A stretch of 64,000 nt of DNA from Ctena decussata (lineage: Eukaryota; Mollusca; Bivalvia; Lucinida; Lucinidae), in contig OZ022515.1 of NCBI GenBank assembly GCA_963989385.1, forward strand, positions 10,510,803-10,574,802, written 5' to 3'. A program made the position numbers and the translations under genes. This document shows positions 1 through 10,599 of the stretch, piece by piece. The notes below the pieces were generated by a model that was not told where the DNA came from, searched no databases, and saw only the letters and a list, made by a program, of their open reading frames with translations. Within the stretch, counting starts at the first letter, position 1, and each line of letters opens with the position of its first letter.

Positions 1-306
1 ACGAAGTTTATTGGGCCGATAAACTTCCGAACACCCCAGTTCTGTCCAAGTACGTTGTTTCTTTAGTTCTGGGCCCATGGAATAAGAATAAGGATATCCG
101 CTTGTTTCCCCTGTACCTACAAATCTTATCTCACCCATGTTATCTCACCCAGGACCATATAAAAATCATGAGCATTCAATGCATTGGTTGTATTCAATGC
201 ATTGGTCACGATCTGTCTTCAAGTAAGTTGGCGTTTTAGATGATGATGTCACGAAGACGGCAAAAATGATGTCAGTTAATTCACGTGAGAGGTTTACAGA
301 AAGAAC
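1..306. other. Unassigned intronic sequence
   Basis: No exon with splice signals or recognisable domain, and no repeat that recurs in the window, was found here. It presumably belongs to the intron upstream of exon 1. Confidence 0.4.
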
Positions 307-625
307 TGAATGGCGGTCATCGAAAGCGGCACCTTCTTTCAAAATCAAATAGAAACCTATCAAGCACTAAAATTAAGCATTTTAACAAGTTCTAAAGTTA
401 AAACAAAATATGGTGTGCAAGAGAAAGTATATTCAATGGGTGTGAGGTGTGGATAGAAAAATCCGTCACTCGGGATCACTGTTCGGCATCACAAGGCAAA
501 AATCCGTCACTCGGGATCACTGTTCGGCATCACGAGGCTTGCCTTGTGATGCCGAACAGTGATCCCGAGTGACGGATTTTTCTATCCACACCTCATACCC
601 ATGAAAGATACTTTTATTCTCACAC
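307..625. repeat. Palindromic element, family H1 (copy 1)
   Basis: An inverted repeat spans about 436-605: the arm gtgtggatagaaaaatccgt at about 448 returns in reverse complement at about 575-594. The 5' arm carries an internal direct duplication of ccgtcactcgggatcactgt. Flanking sequence (gaaagcggcaccttctttca before, atgaaagatacttttattct after) is shared with the copy at 20589-20845, so the mobile unit is about 300 bp. Confidence 0.75.
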
Positions 626-1401
626 ATGGCACTTGTATCTGTCCAGCACTTGAATTTTTATGTCCTAGAATGCCAAATGGAAATGGTAGCATTTACAGGT
701 TGTTTCATAATATAGGGATCAAACATGGTTTTTCATGCATGAACATTTGCAAGGTCCTGGGGGAGATGTTGAAAACCGAGGCCAAAGTCCAAGGTTTTCA
801 ACATTTCCCGAGGAACCTTGCAAATGTTAAAGCATCGGAAAAAATGTTTGATCGCTATTATTGCATAAATTCAACTACAATGCTATGAAAATAACGAAAA
901 TGTTGGCGCACTATTTTTCTGCCTCATCGCCAGTACCTTTCTGATTCCTACACGCACCATGCATGTCTATAAAAATCCTCGCTTCAGGCCATGGTCAGCT
1001 ACCGTGAATTTTTGTGCAACCTTTAGCAGCATTTCACAAGTCATAATCATGTTCATCAAAGTTTTCACTTGATGCTGTCTGCACTTTCATTTTTACAATA
1101 TCTGAATTTGTATAACTCTTCCGTTAAATTCTTAAATGGATATCTTCAACTGCAGTCTTGCCGTTTGTTTCTGTATTGACAGAGTATTGCCCTGCAACTT
1201 GCATACAAAAAGTTGCTTAGGTGGTCATTATCGATGCATGAAAACCCATGTTAATACATGGTTTTGTGTTTGTTACAACATGCCGATTAATAGCGTGTGA
1301 CACCCATATTTATGCAATAATTTCCAATACCATTGTACAACACAATATCCTCTTTTTAAAAGGCATAGATTGATGCATGCAAAATATCATTTTGAAGCAT
1401 T
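626..1401. other. Unassigned intronic sequence
   Basis: AT-rich sequence without splice-bounded coding potential. The only structure seen is a small inverted repeat around 745-835 (ttgcaaggtc against gaccttgcaa type arms). Confidence 0.4.
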
Positions 1402-1402
1402 T

Positions 1403-1638
1403 GAGCCGCGACACGACAAAACCAACAATGTGGTTGTGCGTCCAACGCAGACTCAGATCAGCCTGGGCATCCGCCCAGTCTGATCAGAGTCTTCGCTGTC
1501 CGCATGGAGGTAGATTAGACCCTTAGCTACCCTTTAAGCACTTAATGAAGGGTCTGATTAAACTGGGCGAATACCCAGGCTGAGCTGAGTCTGCGCAGTG
1601 CATACAACCACATTGTTGGTTTTGTCGTGTCGCGGCTC
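1403..1638. repeat. 235-bp full palindrome element, family P1 (copy 1)
   Basis: Begins gagccgcgacacgacaaaac and ends in its reverse complement. The whole element is an imperfect palindrome with inner arms cagatcagcctgggcatccg. No coding capacity. It is the best represented mobile family here, with eleven copies in 64 kb. Confidence 0.9.
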
Positions 1639-1899
1639 ATTTATATTTAAGTTTTTGATGGTAGGTCTTCCTGGAAGTAATTTTGTTTCCTATTAATTTA
1701 CGAGATGTCAAAAGATTTCTCACATTTTTTAAACAATGCCAGTCTAAGAAATTTTAGGTTTAAATTTTGTCTTAATTTCTGACTTTCAAACCATGGTTCT
1801 TGTATACAAAATCCATTCATTTATCTTCAGTTAGATAATTTTGTTCAGCTACATTCTTAGGTATTACAAAATACCTCCAGCTGATCATTGGCGTCAAAT

Positions 1900-2128
1900 G
1901 AGCCACAACAAGAGAAAACGAACTCAGTGGTTGTGCACCCAGCACAGATTCAGATCAGCCTAGGCATCTGCCCAGTCTGCTCAGACTCTTTGCTAAGTGC
2001 TTAAAGGGTAGCGAAGGGTCTAAGCTACCTCCATGCGAAGACTCTGATCAGACTGGGTGGATGCCAAGGCTGATCTGAGTCTGCGCTGGGCTCACAGCCA
2101 CTTTGTTGGTTTTCTCGTGTCGCAGCTC
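1900..2128. repeat. Family P1 palindrome (copy 2)
   Basis: A diverged copy with termini gagccacaacaagagaaaac and tttctcgtgtcgcagctc. The inner cagatcagcctaggcatctg arm is retained. Confidence 0.85.
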
Positions 2129-2139
2129 AATTATGCTAT

Positions 2140-2885
2140 TTATTTGGCTATAAGAGGGGAGTTTACTCTTCCAAAATTACTGCAAATATATGTATGTAAA
2201 TCAGACTTGTGTTATTCAGCTATAAAATGGTTTTTATCTCTTCCAAAACAATCCCAAATATCTAGATCCATCGTAAAAGATTCTAAACAATCCCAAATAT
2301 CTTGATCCATTTTAAAAGATTCCAAACAATCACGAATATCTAGATCCATCTTAAATGATTCCAAACAATCCCAGATATCTAGATCCATATTTCTCTTGCA
2401 AAACAATCCCAAGTATCTAGATCCATCTTTTAAGATGGATCTAGATATTTGGGATTGTTTGGAATCTGTAAGATGGATGTCTCTTTTAAGATGGATCTAG
2501 ATACTTGGGAATCCCAAATATCTAGATCCATCTTTTAAAATTGATCTAGATATTTGGGATTGTTTGGAATCTTTTAAGATGGATCTATCGTTTAAAATGG
2601 ATCAAGATATTTGGGATTGTTTGGAATCTTTTAAGATGGATCTATCATTTAAAATGGATCTAGATATTTGGGATTGTTTGGAATCTTTTAAGATGGATCT
2701 AGGTATTTGGGATTGTTAAAAGATTCCAAAACAACCCCAAATATATAGATTGATGGATCCATCTTAAAAGATTCCAAAACAATCCAAATATATAGATCCA
2801 TCTTAAAAGATGGATCTAGATATTTGAGATTGTTTTGGAAGGGAAAAAAACACCCTGTCATATAACAGAAGAAATACTGTACCTA
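2140..2885. repeat. Palindromic tandem element, family P2 (expanded copy)
   Basis: Repeated aaacaatcccaaatatctag and its reverse complement alternate about fifteen times in both orientations between 2240 and 2840. The flanks (tatttatttggctataa before, gggaaaaaaacaccctgtca after) also flank the simple copy at 15895-16140. The core of a small MITE appears to have expanded by inverted duplication. It ends about 105 nt before exon 1. Confidence 0.75.
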
Positions 2886-2990
2886 CTTTTATTCCAAAAG
2901 TCACAAGAATAACCATCCACAGAAATATGTGACTTTGCAGTAGAGAAAAAAACTTGTCCTGACCTAATCATTTTCTTTTCTATTGAATAG

Positions 2991-3196
2991 TGACATGTGG
3001 TAGAAACATGGTGTATAGTCCAGCTAAACTGATGACGCAGCCGTCATGTGATGATATGCGAATTCCCCGACCAATTGAAGGCCCTGTATCTGAAGGCTGT
3101 GTTTGTGCAAATGACCAACTATTGTACAACCCTGGAAAGGGAGAGTGTGTTGAGCCACGGGAATGCGGGTGTTCATTTGGTCAGGATTATATGCCT
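2991..3196 (+). CDS. Exon 1 of window: TIL (trypsin-inhibitor-like Cys-rich) domain
   Basis: The acceptor follows a T-rich tract and ends in AG at 2989-2990; the donor is gtaagt at 3197. The first two bases finish a split codon, and 68 full codons follow from 2993. The peptide begins TCGRNMVYSPAK and ends CGCSFGQDYMP. The run EGCVCANDQLLYNPG then ECVEPRECGC is the typical second half of the TIL domain that follows C8 in VWF-type D assemblies. Only seven Cys are present; the two expected after the conserved Tyr (as in vertebrate TIL) are absent. It ends in phase 0 and joins exon 2 cleanly. By analogy the exon just upstream, outside the window, should encode a C8 domain. It pairs with the exon at 34215, which has the same phases and layout. 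Confidence 0.88.
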
Positions 3197-3989
3197 GTAA
3201 GTACAATAAGGTCAAGAAAATTTTTTTTGGGGGGTTTCTGGTTTCCTGCTTCAGATCCTCCAACCATGACCCTGCTTCAATTCCCCCATCCCACCCCTCA
3301 CCTCCCACAACCATACCACAATAATTACCCCTAACCATCCTCGTTATCACCATCTGAATAAAAATTCCTCAGTTTTAAATTACAATAGTACTTCATTGGC
3401 TCGAACAGGCTTAGGACATAAAAATTAGTTCTAGCCAAGGGTAGTTCTAGCCAACCAGGGTTAGTTTCTATATAAAGTGACCTCTAGGGACCTAAGAAAG
3501 AGTTCTAATCAGGCAGGGTTAACAAGCCATCAGGGTTCGAGCCATTGAAGTTTTACTGTATATTTACAATGATTTCATGTTTACAGAGGGAAGCCACATT
3601 TGTGACGTCCTGTTTGCTTCTTGGATAATGGGAGGGGGGCTTCCATAGAGAGCTTTACTCTTAAAGAAAAGACTTTGCTCTATGGGAGCAAATTCTTTCC
3701 TTTTAGAGTTAAGCCCCATCGAGAAGGGAGGCAAGTAATAAATTGACAGAGTTGCCTCCCCTTTAAGTGTACCCATTCACCATTACCAATGAAAATAGCT
3801 TAATTTGCAAACATTGTAGATCCAGATGAGACAGCTTAGACTGAGGCACTCCCTAGAGGCTCCCTAGATCTGTACTTTTTGCCCCCTCTGTTGTTTTGAG
3901 ATACAGTACAGTCAACTATTGATATCTCAGAGTCGAAGTTTATCCCAAACTACTGATATCTCAGAGTAAATTTTTTGGTCCCAGTCCCA

Positions 3990-4672
3990 GATAATTTACT
4001 TTGAGATATCAGTAGTCCCAGAAAATTTACTTTGAGATATCAGTAGTGTGAGAGGACCAGAAAATTTACTTTGAGATATCAGTAGTGTGAGAGGACCAGA
4101 AAATTAACTTTGAGATATCGGTAGTGTGAGAGGACCAGAAAATTTACTTTGAGATATTGGTAGTGTGAGAGGACCAGAAAATTTACTTTGAGATATCGGT
4201 AGTGTGAGAGGACCAGAAAATTTACTTTGAGATATCGGTAGTGTGAGAGGACCAGAAAATTTACTTTGAGATATCGGTAGTGTGAGAGGACCAGAAAATT
4301 TACTTTGAGATATCGGTAGTGTGAGAGGACCAGAAAATTTACTTTGAAATATCGGTAGTGTGAGAGGACCAGAAAATTTACTTTGAGATATCAGTAGTGT
4401 GAGAGGACCAGAAAATTTACTTTGAGATATCAGTAGTGTGAGAGGACCAGAAAATTTACTTAGAGATATCGGTAGTGTGAGAGGACCAGAAAATTTACTT
4501 TGAGATATCGGTAGTGTGAGAGGACCAGAAAATTTACTTAGAGATATCAGTAGTGTGAGAGGACCAGAAAATTTACTTTGAGATATCAGTAGTGTGAGAG
4601 GACCAGAAAATTTACTTTGAGATATCGGTAGTGTGAGAGGACCAGAAAATTTACTTTGAGATATCAGGAGTT
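3990..4672. repeat. 39-bp minisatellite, about 17 units
   Basis: The unit is about 39 bp and contains gtgagaggaccagaaaattt followed by actttgagatatcggta. The unit is 13 codons, so a 206-residue minus-strand open frame arises as an artefact. The upstream edge holds degenerate half-units related to gatatctcagagt. Confidence 0.9.
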
Positions 4673-5184
4673 TGAGATAAAAGGAGTTGAAATGAAAATA
4701 AAAAGAAGAAATGTGTCCAAACAATATTCCTTTGTATGAGAGTATTTTTGGGATATCGAGAGTTGACTGTAAATAGCTTTAAAAAAAGTTGCAGACGTAA
4801 AATTTGTCGTCTGCTGTTTTTGCACTTTAAGGGTTCAGAGACAATACTGCTTTAACTCCCTTCCACAACTGGATTACCCCCATAATGAATAAGGCAAACA
4901 AAAAAACCTTTTTGAGACTGGAAACCAGTATTTGGTACATATGCAAACAGTGCAGACCCAGTTCATATGCCACAGAGAGCGGCATCTGATCAGGGTCTCT
5001 ACTGTTTGCTTACTGGAATTTCTATACAAAATGCAATAAAAGAGAAAACTTCCACAAGAAACACCCCTTAAACTAGAAATAGACTCATCTAAATGATAAG
5101 GAAGGGCAAGTCCACTAGTCAAAAAAGGGTTAAATTCAGAAACATGTGTCTGCTGCAGGAAATTTGGTAAAGGTAATTTTATAT

Positions 5185-5420
5185 GAGCCGCGACACGACA
5201 AAACCAACAATGTGGTTGTGCGCTCAGCGCAGACTCAGATCAGCCTGGGCATCCGCCCAGTCTGATCAGAGCCTTCGCTGTCCGCATGGAGGTAGCTTAG
5301 ACCCTTAGCTACCCTTTGAGCACTTAACGAAGAGTCTGATTAAACTTGGTGGATGCCCAGGCTGATCTGAGTCTGCGACGGGCGCACAACCACATTGTTG
5401 GTTTTGTCGTGTCGCGGCTC
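5185..5420. repeat. Family P1 palindrome (copy 3)
   Basis: A near-consensus copy from gagccgcgacacgacaaaac to gttttgtcgtgtcgcggctc. Confidence 0.9.
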
Positions 5421-5681
5421 ATATTTTAAAGTGGTCTCTGACAAGGACTATTTGAATACATAAATTACCGTAAAGAAAATGATTTAAAATGTGTTTTAAA
5501 CTTTTTGAAATTTTATTTAAAGCTTAAATGAAAATTTAAATTATACATGCATATTTCCATCGTATTAAGCAGCTTGTGAATTATGACTAGAAGACCATGT
5601 TAATCCTATTAAATGGCCCTGCTCTAATAAAAGCCCCCCTGCCTCTTTTCCGAAAATTATGTTATATTACATGCATGAATA

Positions 5682-5957
5682 TGCCGGGCCGCATAGCGCA
5701 ATCGGTAGGGCTCCTGACTCATAAGTCAGAGGTCCTGGGTTCGAAACCCGGTCTGGCCACATACTTTTGTTTCTCCTTCCGCTGATTCAAGAAGGGCAAT
5801 TGTCAGTTACTGGCGAAAGTATGTGCACTTAGTACTGGTTAACCGCTTAGGAGGTCTAAGCCTGCCAGGGAATAGTGTGGTTAAGTTAACTGACCATCCC
5901 GACATGACCAAAGTTGTTTACCGTGGACATTAAGCAATAAATCAATCAATCAATCAA
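5682..5957 (+). mobile_element. tRNA-derived SINE (Met-like head) with (AATC)n tail
   Basis: The head at 5685-5758 has tRNA A and B box signals (tagcgcaatcggtagg and gggttcgaaacccggt) and a cat anticodon-position triplet in ctgactcataagtcag. The anticodon loop is one base short, the D stem has a mismatch and the acceptor stem is imperfect. A non-tRNA body follows, including aaccgcttaggaggtctaag and cccgacatgaccaaag, then a tail of repeated aatc. This supports a SINE and not a working tRNA gene. The body recurs at 60451-60556. Confidence 0.85.
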
Positions 5958-6019
5958 CATGCATGAATTCTTGTTTGCTTCTCTGGGTAAGGTAGCACTT
6001 TGAAATGTGGTCTACTTCT

Positions 6020-6200
6020 TATACATTGACCGGTCAAATAAGGTAAAAACCTTGAACAGACAAATGCATGTGTAATTTTGGACAGTTATTTCTTTTGTTA
6101 AATATACTCGGACAAATTTGAAAGGCATAGCATTCACATAAGGCCAATTTTGGTTTAAGAGAAGTTTTCATAAATTGGGAGACAAATTGGTTTTGATAAG
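6020..6200. repeat. Dispersed repeat shared with 22203-22350
   Basis: Shares cattgacc..t.aataaggtaaaaac, then caaatgcatgtgt, then gacaaatt.gaaag with the sequence upstream of exon 6. Family and boundaries are not resolved. Confidence 0.55.
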
Positions 6201-6229
6201 AACGACATCTCAAGGAAGTAATGTCATTT

Positions 6230-6467
6230 GAACTGCGACACAACAAAACCAGCAAAGTGGCATGTGTGCCCAGGGAAGACTTAGATCAGCCTGGGCATCT
6301 GCCCAGTCTGATAAGAATCTTCAATGTGTGCTTAAAGAGTAGCTAAGGGTCTTAGCTAGCTCCATGTGAGCAGCAAAGACTCTGATCAGACTAGGCAGAT
6401 ACCCAGGCTGATCTGAGTCTTCACTGGGTGCACATGCCACTTTGTTGGTTTTGTTGTATCGCAGCTC
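6230..6467. repeat. Family P1 palindrome (copy 4, diverged)
   Basis: Termini gaactgcgacacaacaaaac and ttttgttgtatcgcagctc. Inner arms are intact (gatcagcctgggcatctgcc). Confidence 0.85.
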
Positions 6468-6639
6468 AATTATCTTAATCACACTATCCATTTGAGATTT
6501 TATATTGTATCTCACTGATTGCTCACAAACTACATTTTGTATTTCTTCAAATAAATCAAATGTCTCCTCTCGAATAAGGGCCCATCTGTGCAACCCCCCC
6601 CCCCCTCCCACACACACACTCACTGTTTCTGTGAGAAAA

Positions 6640-7230
6640 ATAACCTACTGTATTAATCCTATTGAACACTCTGGGAGCGTTGCATTTTACAAAAGGGGGC
6701 ACATTTTTAGAGCCTAAAGTGTAGTAAATTATCCACTACTAATAAACAGTATTAAGGTGAATGGGTATACTTGCAAAGGAAGCAGCTCTACTATGTTTGC
6801 CTCCCTCTTCAGTAGGGTCAACTCTTAAAGGAAAGAATTTGCTCCTCAGAGGTCAACTCTTATAGGAAAGAATTTGCTCCTCAGAGGTCAACTCTTAAAG
6901 GAAAGAATTTGCTCCTCAGAGGTCAACTCTTAAAGGAAATAATTTGCTCCTCAGAGGTCAACTCTTAAAGGAAAGAATTTGCTCCTCAGAGGTCAACTCT
7001 TAAAGGAAATAATTTGCTCCTCAGAGGTCAACTCTTAAAGGAAAGAATTTGCTCCTTGGAAGTCAACTCTTAAAGGAAATAATTTGGTCCTCAGAGGTCA
7101 ACTCTTAAAGGAAATAATTTGCTCCTATTTCATTTAGAGTAGACTCCATGTGCCACTGCATCCAGAAAAGCAAGTAGAAATTCATGCATATTTTCGGAAA
7201 AGAGGCAGGGAGCATTTATTAGAGCAGGGG
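6640..7230. repeat. TA-element family P3 with internal 35-bp minisatellite
   Basis: The left end ctactgtattaatcctattg and the inner sequence ending aagcaagtagaaattcatgc, ttttcggaaaagaggcaggg match other P3 copies. Between them, 6821-7125 holds about nine 35-bp units (ggtcaactcttaaaggaaag, aatttgctcctcaga). In other P3 copies this motif occurs once as half of a hairpin, so the array arose by amplification inside the element. Confidence 0.8.
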
Positions 7231-7239
7231 CTTTTATCA

Positions 7240-7380
7240 GGAAGCAGAATCTCACGGACAGTCTCTGCAGGAAGCCATTTATCATGTACAGAAGTCTCAG
7301 CAGGAAGCAAGAGATCTCAGACAGTCTCAGCGGAAGCCAGATATGACGGACAATCTCTGCAGGAAGTGAAAATTGGCTGA
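7240..7380. repeat. Partial family P4 sequence (gcaggaagc repeats)
   Basis: Repeats of cagtctctgcaggaagc and catttatcatgtacagaagt match one half of the P4 palindromes at 12084, 20918 and 61209. No second arm is present. Confidence 0.7.
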
Positions 7381-7578
7381 CTGGTTTATACACTATGAAC
7401 ATTATATTGCACAAATCTTGTCTCACCGAGCTGGTTCAAATGAAGGGTCACAAAGCAGGCTTTGATTGAGATAGGGAAATATTGAAAATTATCCCTAAAT
7501 TGTCCTTGTAGCCCCTTCTTACCTGGAACACTGTAAAAGGGGGCTTTTGTGCACATTTTGTTACACGCTATATCATTT

Positions 7579-7983
7579 GAGCCCCGACACGAGAAAACCA
7601 ACAAATTGGTTGTGCGCCCAGCGCAGACTCAGATAAGCCTGGGCATCCGCCCAGTCTGATCAGAGTCTTCACTGTCCGCATGAATGTAGCTTAGACCCTT
7701 AGCTACCCTTTAAGCACTTAGCAAAGAGTCTGTTCGGACTGGGTGGATGCTCAGGCTGATCTGAGACGAGAAAACCAACAAATTGGTTGTGCGCCCAGCA
7801 CAGACTCAGATCAGCCTGGGCATCCGCCCAGTCTGATCAGAGTCTTTGCTGTCCGCATGGAGGTAGCTTAGAGCCTTAGCTACCCTTTGAACACTTAATT
7901 AAGAGTCTTGTCAAACTGGGCGGATGCTCAGGCTGATCTGAGTCTGCACTGAGTCTGCGCTTGGTTTTGTCGTGTCGCGGCTC
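7579..7983. repeat. Two fused family P1 palindromes (copy 5)
   Basis: A first copy begins gagccccgacacgagaaaac and runs into a second internal start at 7767 (gagacgagaaaaccaacaaa). The pair ends tttgtcgtgtcgcggctc, 21 nt before exon 2. The junction gatctgagacgagaaaacc suggests recombination between two copies or slippage during insertion. Confidence 0.85.
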
Positions 7984-8004
7984 AATTATCATTTCTTTTT
8001 CCAG

Positions 8005-8191
8005 GTTGGAGATTTTGTAGTGAACTCAGACTGCACTCAGAAATCTGTTTGTGTACGTGAAGGCGGAGCAGCCAGGTTAGACCACATACCTATGCCAGGC
8101 TGTAATGACCACGAAGAGTGTCGACCAAGGCAGGGGATCAGGAAGTGTGTTTGTGCTGATGGGTTTAGGAAGATAGAGGGGATCTGTCAAG
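8005..8191 (+). CDS. Exon 2: TILa-like / VWC-like Cys-rich module
   Basis: The acceptor is tttttccag at 7996-8004 and the donor gtgagt at 8192. It enters in phase 0 and leaves in phase 1. The peptide starts VGDFVVNSDCTQKSVCV and contains PGCNDHEECRPRQGIRKCV, ending EGICQ. The pattern (Gly-x-Phe start, Asp-Cys-Thr, then C..HEEC, C.C and a final Cys) fits the TILa-type module that follows TIL in IgGFc-binding protein and zonadhesin, with an EGF-like second half. Exon 8 (44353-44548) is a clear paralogue, sharing D-C-T and GC.DHEECRP with the same phases. A fused pair of palindromic elements ends 21 nt upstream of this exon, so nearly the whole pyrimidine tract is squeezed between them. Confidence 0.88.
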
Positions 8192-9160
8192 GTGAGTCTG
8201 AATTTTTGTCGCACCTGCTTTAGCAAGGTGCTATGTAGGCGTTAGGTTTTCCGTCAGCCAGTTTGTCTGACCATTTCTCATATATGTCGAACCTAGCCGT
8301 TAAGTCCATTTAAATGGAAGAAATGACTTTTCCCTCCAGTAAAATAGTGAGAAGTTTAGTATTAATCTCAAGGGAGAAATTTATCCCCATGATTTCAATA
8401 GCACATAAGATGAAAGGACGCATAAATATATGAACAGACAGACAAGTAGGTAGATAAAGATAAAGTAGATAAATAAGTTTGACTGGAGGCAGGTACATGA
8501 AGTTAAGCAAATGACAACCAAAAGCCCATACTCCACTCACTCTTGTTTCAAAGCCAAAATGAGGTAAACTGACAGTGATTGAACACTTTAAGTAATATTC
8601 ACAACTGGCTTCCAAACTATTTGTTAATATTATTTCTGAATAAAATGATTCCTCCAAAGGATAAGAAGGAGAATGGAATAAAACAACCAGCAACAGGCGA
8701 ATTTATTAGTATGGATTCACTTGTTGACCAGTTTCTGATTACTGTTTTTAATGACCCACGAAAACTAATGATATTGTCACTATGTCTATTTTAGCCACTT
8801 TAGAAATAAATAGTTAATACCAGAAGTGTCAACTCACTTCCCTACGTTTGTTTTACAGCTCTTCCTTGTCATTATATCAGAAACCTTGCTTTAAGAAAGT
8901 GGGACTAATCTGAGGTTTACATAAGATTTTTTACAAAAATTTGTGTCACAGTTTTCTCCGGGACAATTCAAGTTAGAAATTTCAGACTTTGTATACATAT
9001 GGATAATGAGTTGTTATATCATGGAATGGAAAATCAGTCTCATTGTTCATATTCTTCCCTTTCTTAGTCCATTTATCTGTCTTTTCAAGGCAAATAAAGG
9101 AGCAAGTTTTTTCCCTTAAGAGTTGACCCTTTCTAAAATATCTAAATATCTCCCCCCCCC
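8192..9160. other. Intron 2 unassigned part
   Basis: The intron runs 8192-9927. This stretch has no recognised repeat beyond simple AT-rich sequence and a C-run near 9151-9170. Open frames in it lack splice signals and domain matches. Confidence 0.4.
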
Positions 9161-9169
9161 CCACCCCCC

Positions 9170-9445
9170 TTTCTTAAAATGCAATAAGCAATATAAAGGT
9201 GATGTGTCACTTCAAAGGAAGCAGCTCTTCTATTTTTGCCTCCCTTTTTAGCAGGAGTCAACTCTTAAAGGAAAGAATTTGCTCCTCTAGGAGCAAATTC
9301 TTTCTTTTAAGAGTAGACCCTATTTTAAAGCGCTACCTTATTCAGAGAAGCCAACAGGAATTCATGCACGTTAAAAAACCATTATTTTCGGAAAAGGGGC
9401 AGGGATGTTTATTAGGGTAGGGGTGTTTATTAGGATTAATATGCA
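9170..9445. repeat. TA-element family P3 (copy)
   Basis: The hairpin aggaaagaatttgctcctct followed by aggagcaaattctttctttt sits in the family context, with gaagccaacaggaattcatg and tttattaggattaat at the right end. Confidence 0.75.
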
Positions 9446-9927
9446 CCCCTAACAACCTACATCATCAGCAAGTGATGCATTTTGGAAGTTACACCACTTT
9501 GAATGGTCCAGCAGTCGGAATTTTCCCATAAATCTTGTAAAGCTCAAACTCTCCGGAAAGGCACTGGGTGCACCAATTACAGTAATGAAAAGACAATTTT
9601 ACTACATGTAATCGAGCTTCCAATATTTAGTTGATTTTGCAAACAGTTCGACCAGACATGCTTCACCTTATATTGTGATGTATTTAGTCAAAGTGCTTGC
9701 GGATTCTACAACATTTTATGGAGTCACTTTCATGACGAAATATTGTACTTTTTCGAATGCATTTGATGCATGCAGTCTTTTCTCGAAAAGTTATCAACAT
9801 AATGAAATTTGTTGGTCTATTCCGAATAGATGATTGTCCGAATAGGTGTTGCTTGATCAATTAGTGACGTGTTGGATGACATGGGTTGTTGCCCTTGATA
9901 TAGTAATTCTTTTTTCTTTGTTGACAG
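9446..9927. other. Intron 2 apparently single-copy part
   Basis: No repeat shared elsewhere in the window was noticed. It contains the branch and pyrimidine region of exon 3 (tttttctttgttgacag). Confidence 0.4.
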
Positions 9928-10044
9928 AGGTGTGTGATGATGACAGAGAAAGGTGTCACCAGCATGCTATTTGCAACAGACGGAAAAAGCCGAAATGTAA
10001 ATGTAAGAAACCCTGGTTTGGAGATGGAATAAAAAAATGTGAAG
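9928..10044 (+). CDS. Exon 3: basic EGF-like domain
   Basis: The acceptor is tttctttgttgacag and the donor gtatgt at 10045. It is a symmetric 1-1 exon of 117 bases, the usual format for a shuffled EGF module. The peptide reads EVCDDDRERCHQHAICNR, then the basic run RKKPKCKCKK, then PWFGDGIKKC. Six Cys have EGF spacing (C-x5-C-x5-C-x7-C-x-C-x10-C), and the aromatic and Gly residues before the last Cys are in place. No complete calcium-binding EGF signature is visible. The Lys/Arg-rich middle is unusual and gives a strong local positive charge just before the VWD domain. Confidence 0.85.
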
Positions 10045-10089
10045 GTATGTATATGTATGTTAAACACAATTATTATATAGGTTAAACAA

Positions 10090-10380
10090 GGATTTTTTAT
10101 GCCCCCGCCACAAATTTGGGAGGGGCATATAGTTTTGCCCTTGTCCGTACAACGAACGTGCCTGTGTCTTGTCTACGCAACTCCTCCTAAAGTATTTGAT
10201 GCAGGGATTTGAAACTTGCAACACAGTTTAGACATGCATTGAACATGTGCATAAAGGAAACAGAACTTTGATCACAGTCACAGTTGCAGAATTAAGTCCC
10301 CTTAACTGACATACATATTTTTACCATATTTCACACTTTGTAGTACTGTTCTTGTCTCCACAACTCATCCTACAGTATTT
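10090..10380 (+). mobile_element. Pearl-like element, 5' fragment (cccccgcc head)
   Basis: Starts atgcccccgccacaaatttg, then gggaggggcatatagttttg and a degraded gtccgtac tract, then body sequence (tgtagtactgttcttgtctc) shared with 56228-59410. It is cut off by the P1 element at 10381; the expected gatgcaggg body does not resume afterwards. Confidence 0.75.
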
Positions 10381-10599
10381 GAGCCGCGACACGAGAAAAC
10401 CAACAATGTGGTTGTGCGCCCAGCGCAGACTCAGATCAGCCTGGGCATCCGCCCAGTCTGATCAGAGTCTTCGCCGTCCGCATGTAGGTAGCTTAGACCC
10501 TAAGCTACCCTTTAAGCCCTTTGCGAATAGTCTGATCAGACTGGGCGGAATCTGCACAGGGCGCTCAACCACATTGTTGGTTTTCTCGTGTTGCGGCTC
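10381..10599. repeat. Family P1 palindrome (copy 6)
   Basis: gagccgcgacacgagaaaac to ttttctcgtgttgcggctc. The right arm lacks part of the inner palindrome (gggcggaatctgcacagggc), so the copy is about 15 bp short. Confidence 0.88.

Larger units (their letters stand above)
3197..8004 (+). other. Intron 1 (phase 0), repeat-filled
   Basis: This 4.8-kb intron holds a 39-bp minisatellite, two palindromic 235-bp elements plus a fused pair, a tRNA-derived SINE and a 35-bp minisatellite, each listed separately. The stretches 3220-3990 and 4700-5180 include a short copy of the element whose core hairpin contains ggaaagaatttgctcc (about 3590-3775) and otherwise show no coding signal. Minus-strand open frames here are by-products of repeats whose unit is a multiple of three. 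Confidence 0.75.

Noticed and set aside
559..888. 109-residue plus-strand frame near the left end
   Set aside because: It starts inside the H1 palindrome, has no domain, and has no splice-compatible link to exon 1.
4104..4724. 206-residue minus-strand open frame
   Set aside because: It is the 39-bp minisatellite read through; unit length is a multiple of three and the peptide is a perfect 13-residue repeat with no splice or domain support.
5685..5758. Functional tRNA-Met gene
   Set aside because: The anticodon loop is one base short, stems have mismatches, and a SINE body and tail follow directly.
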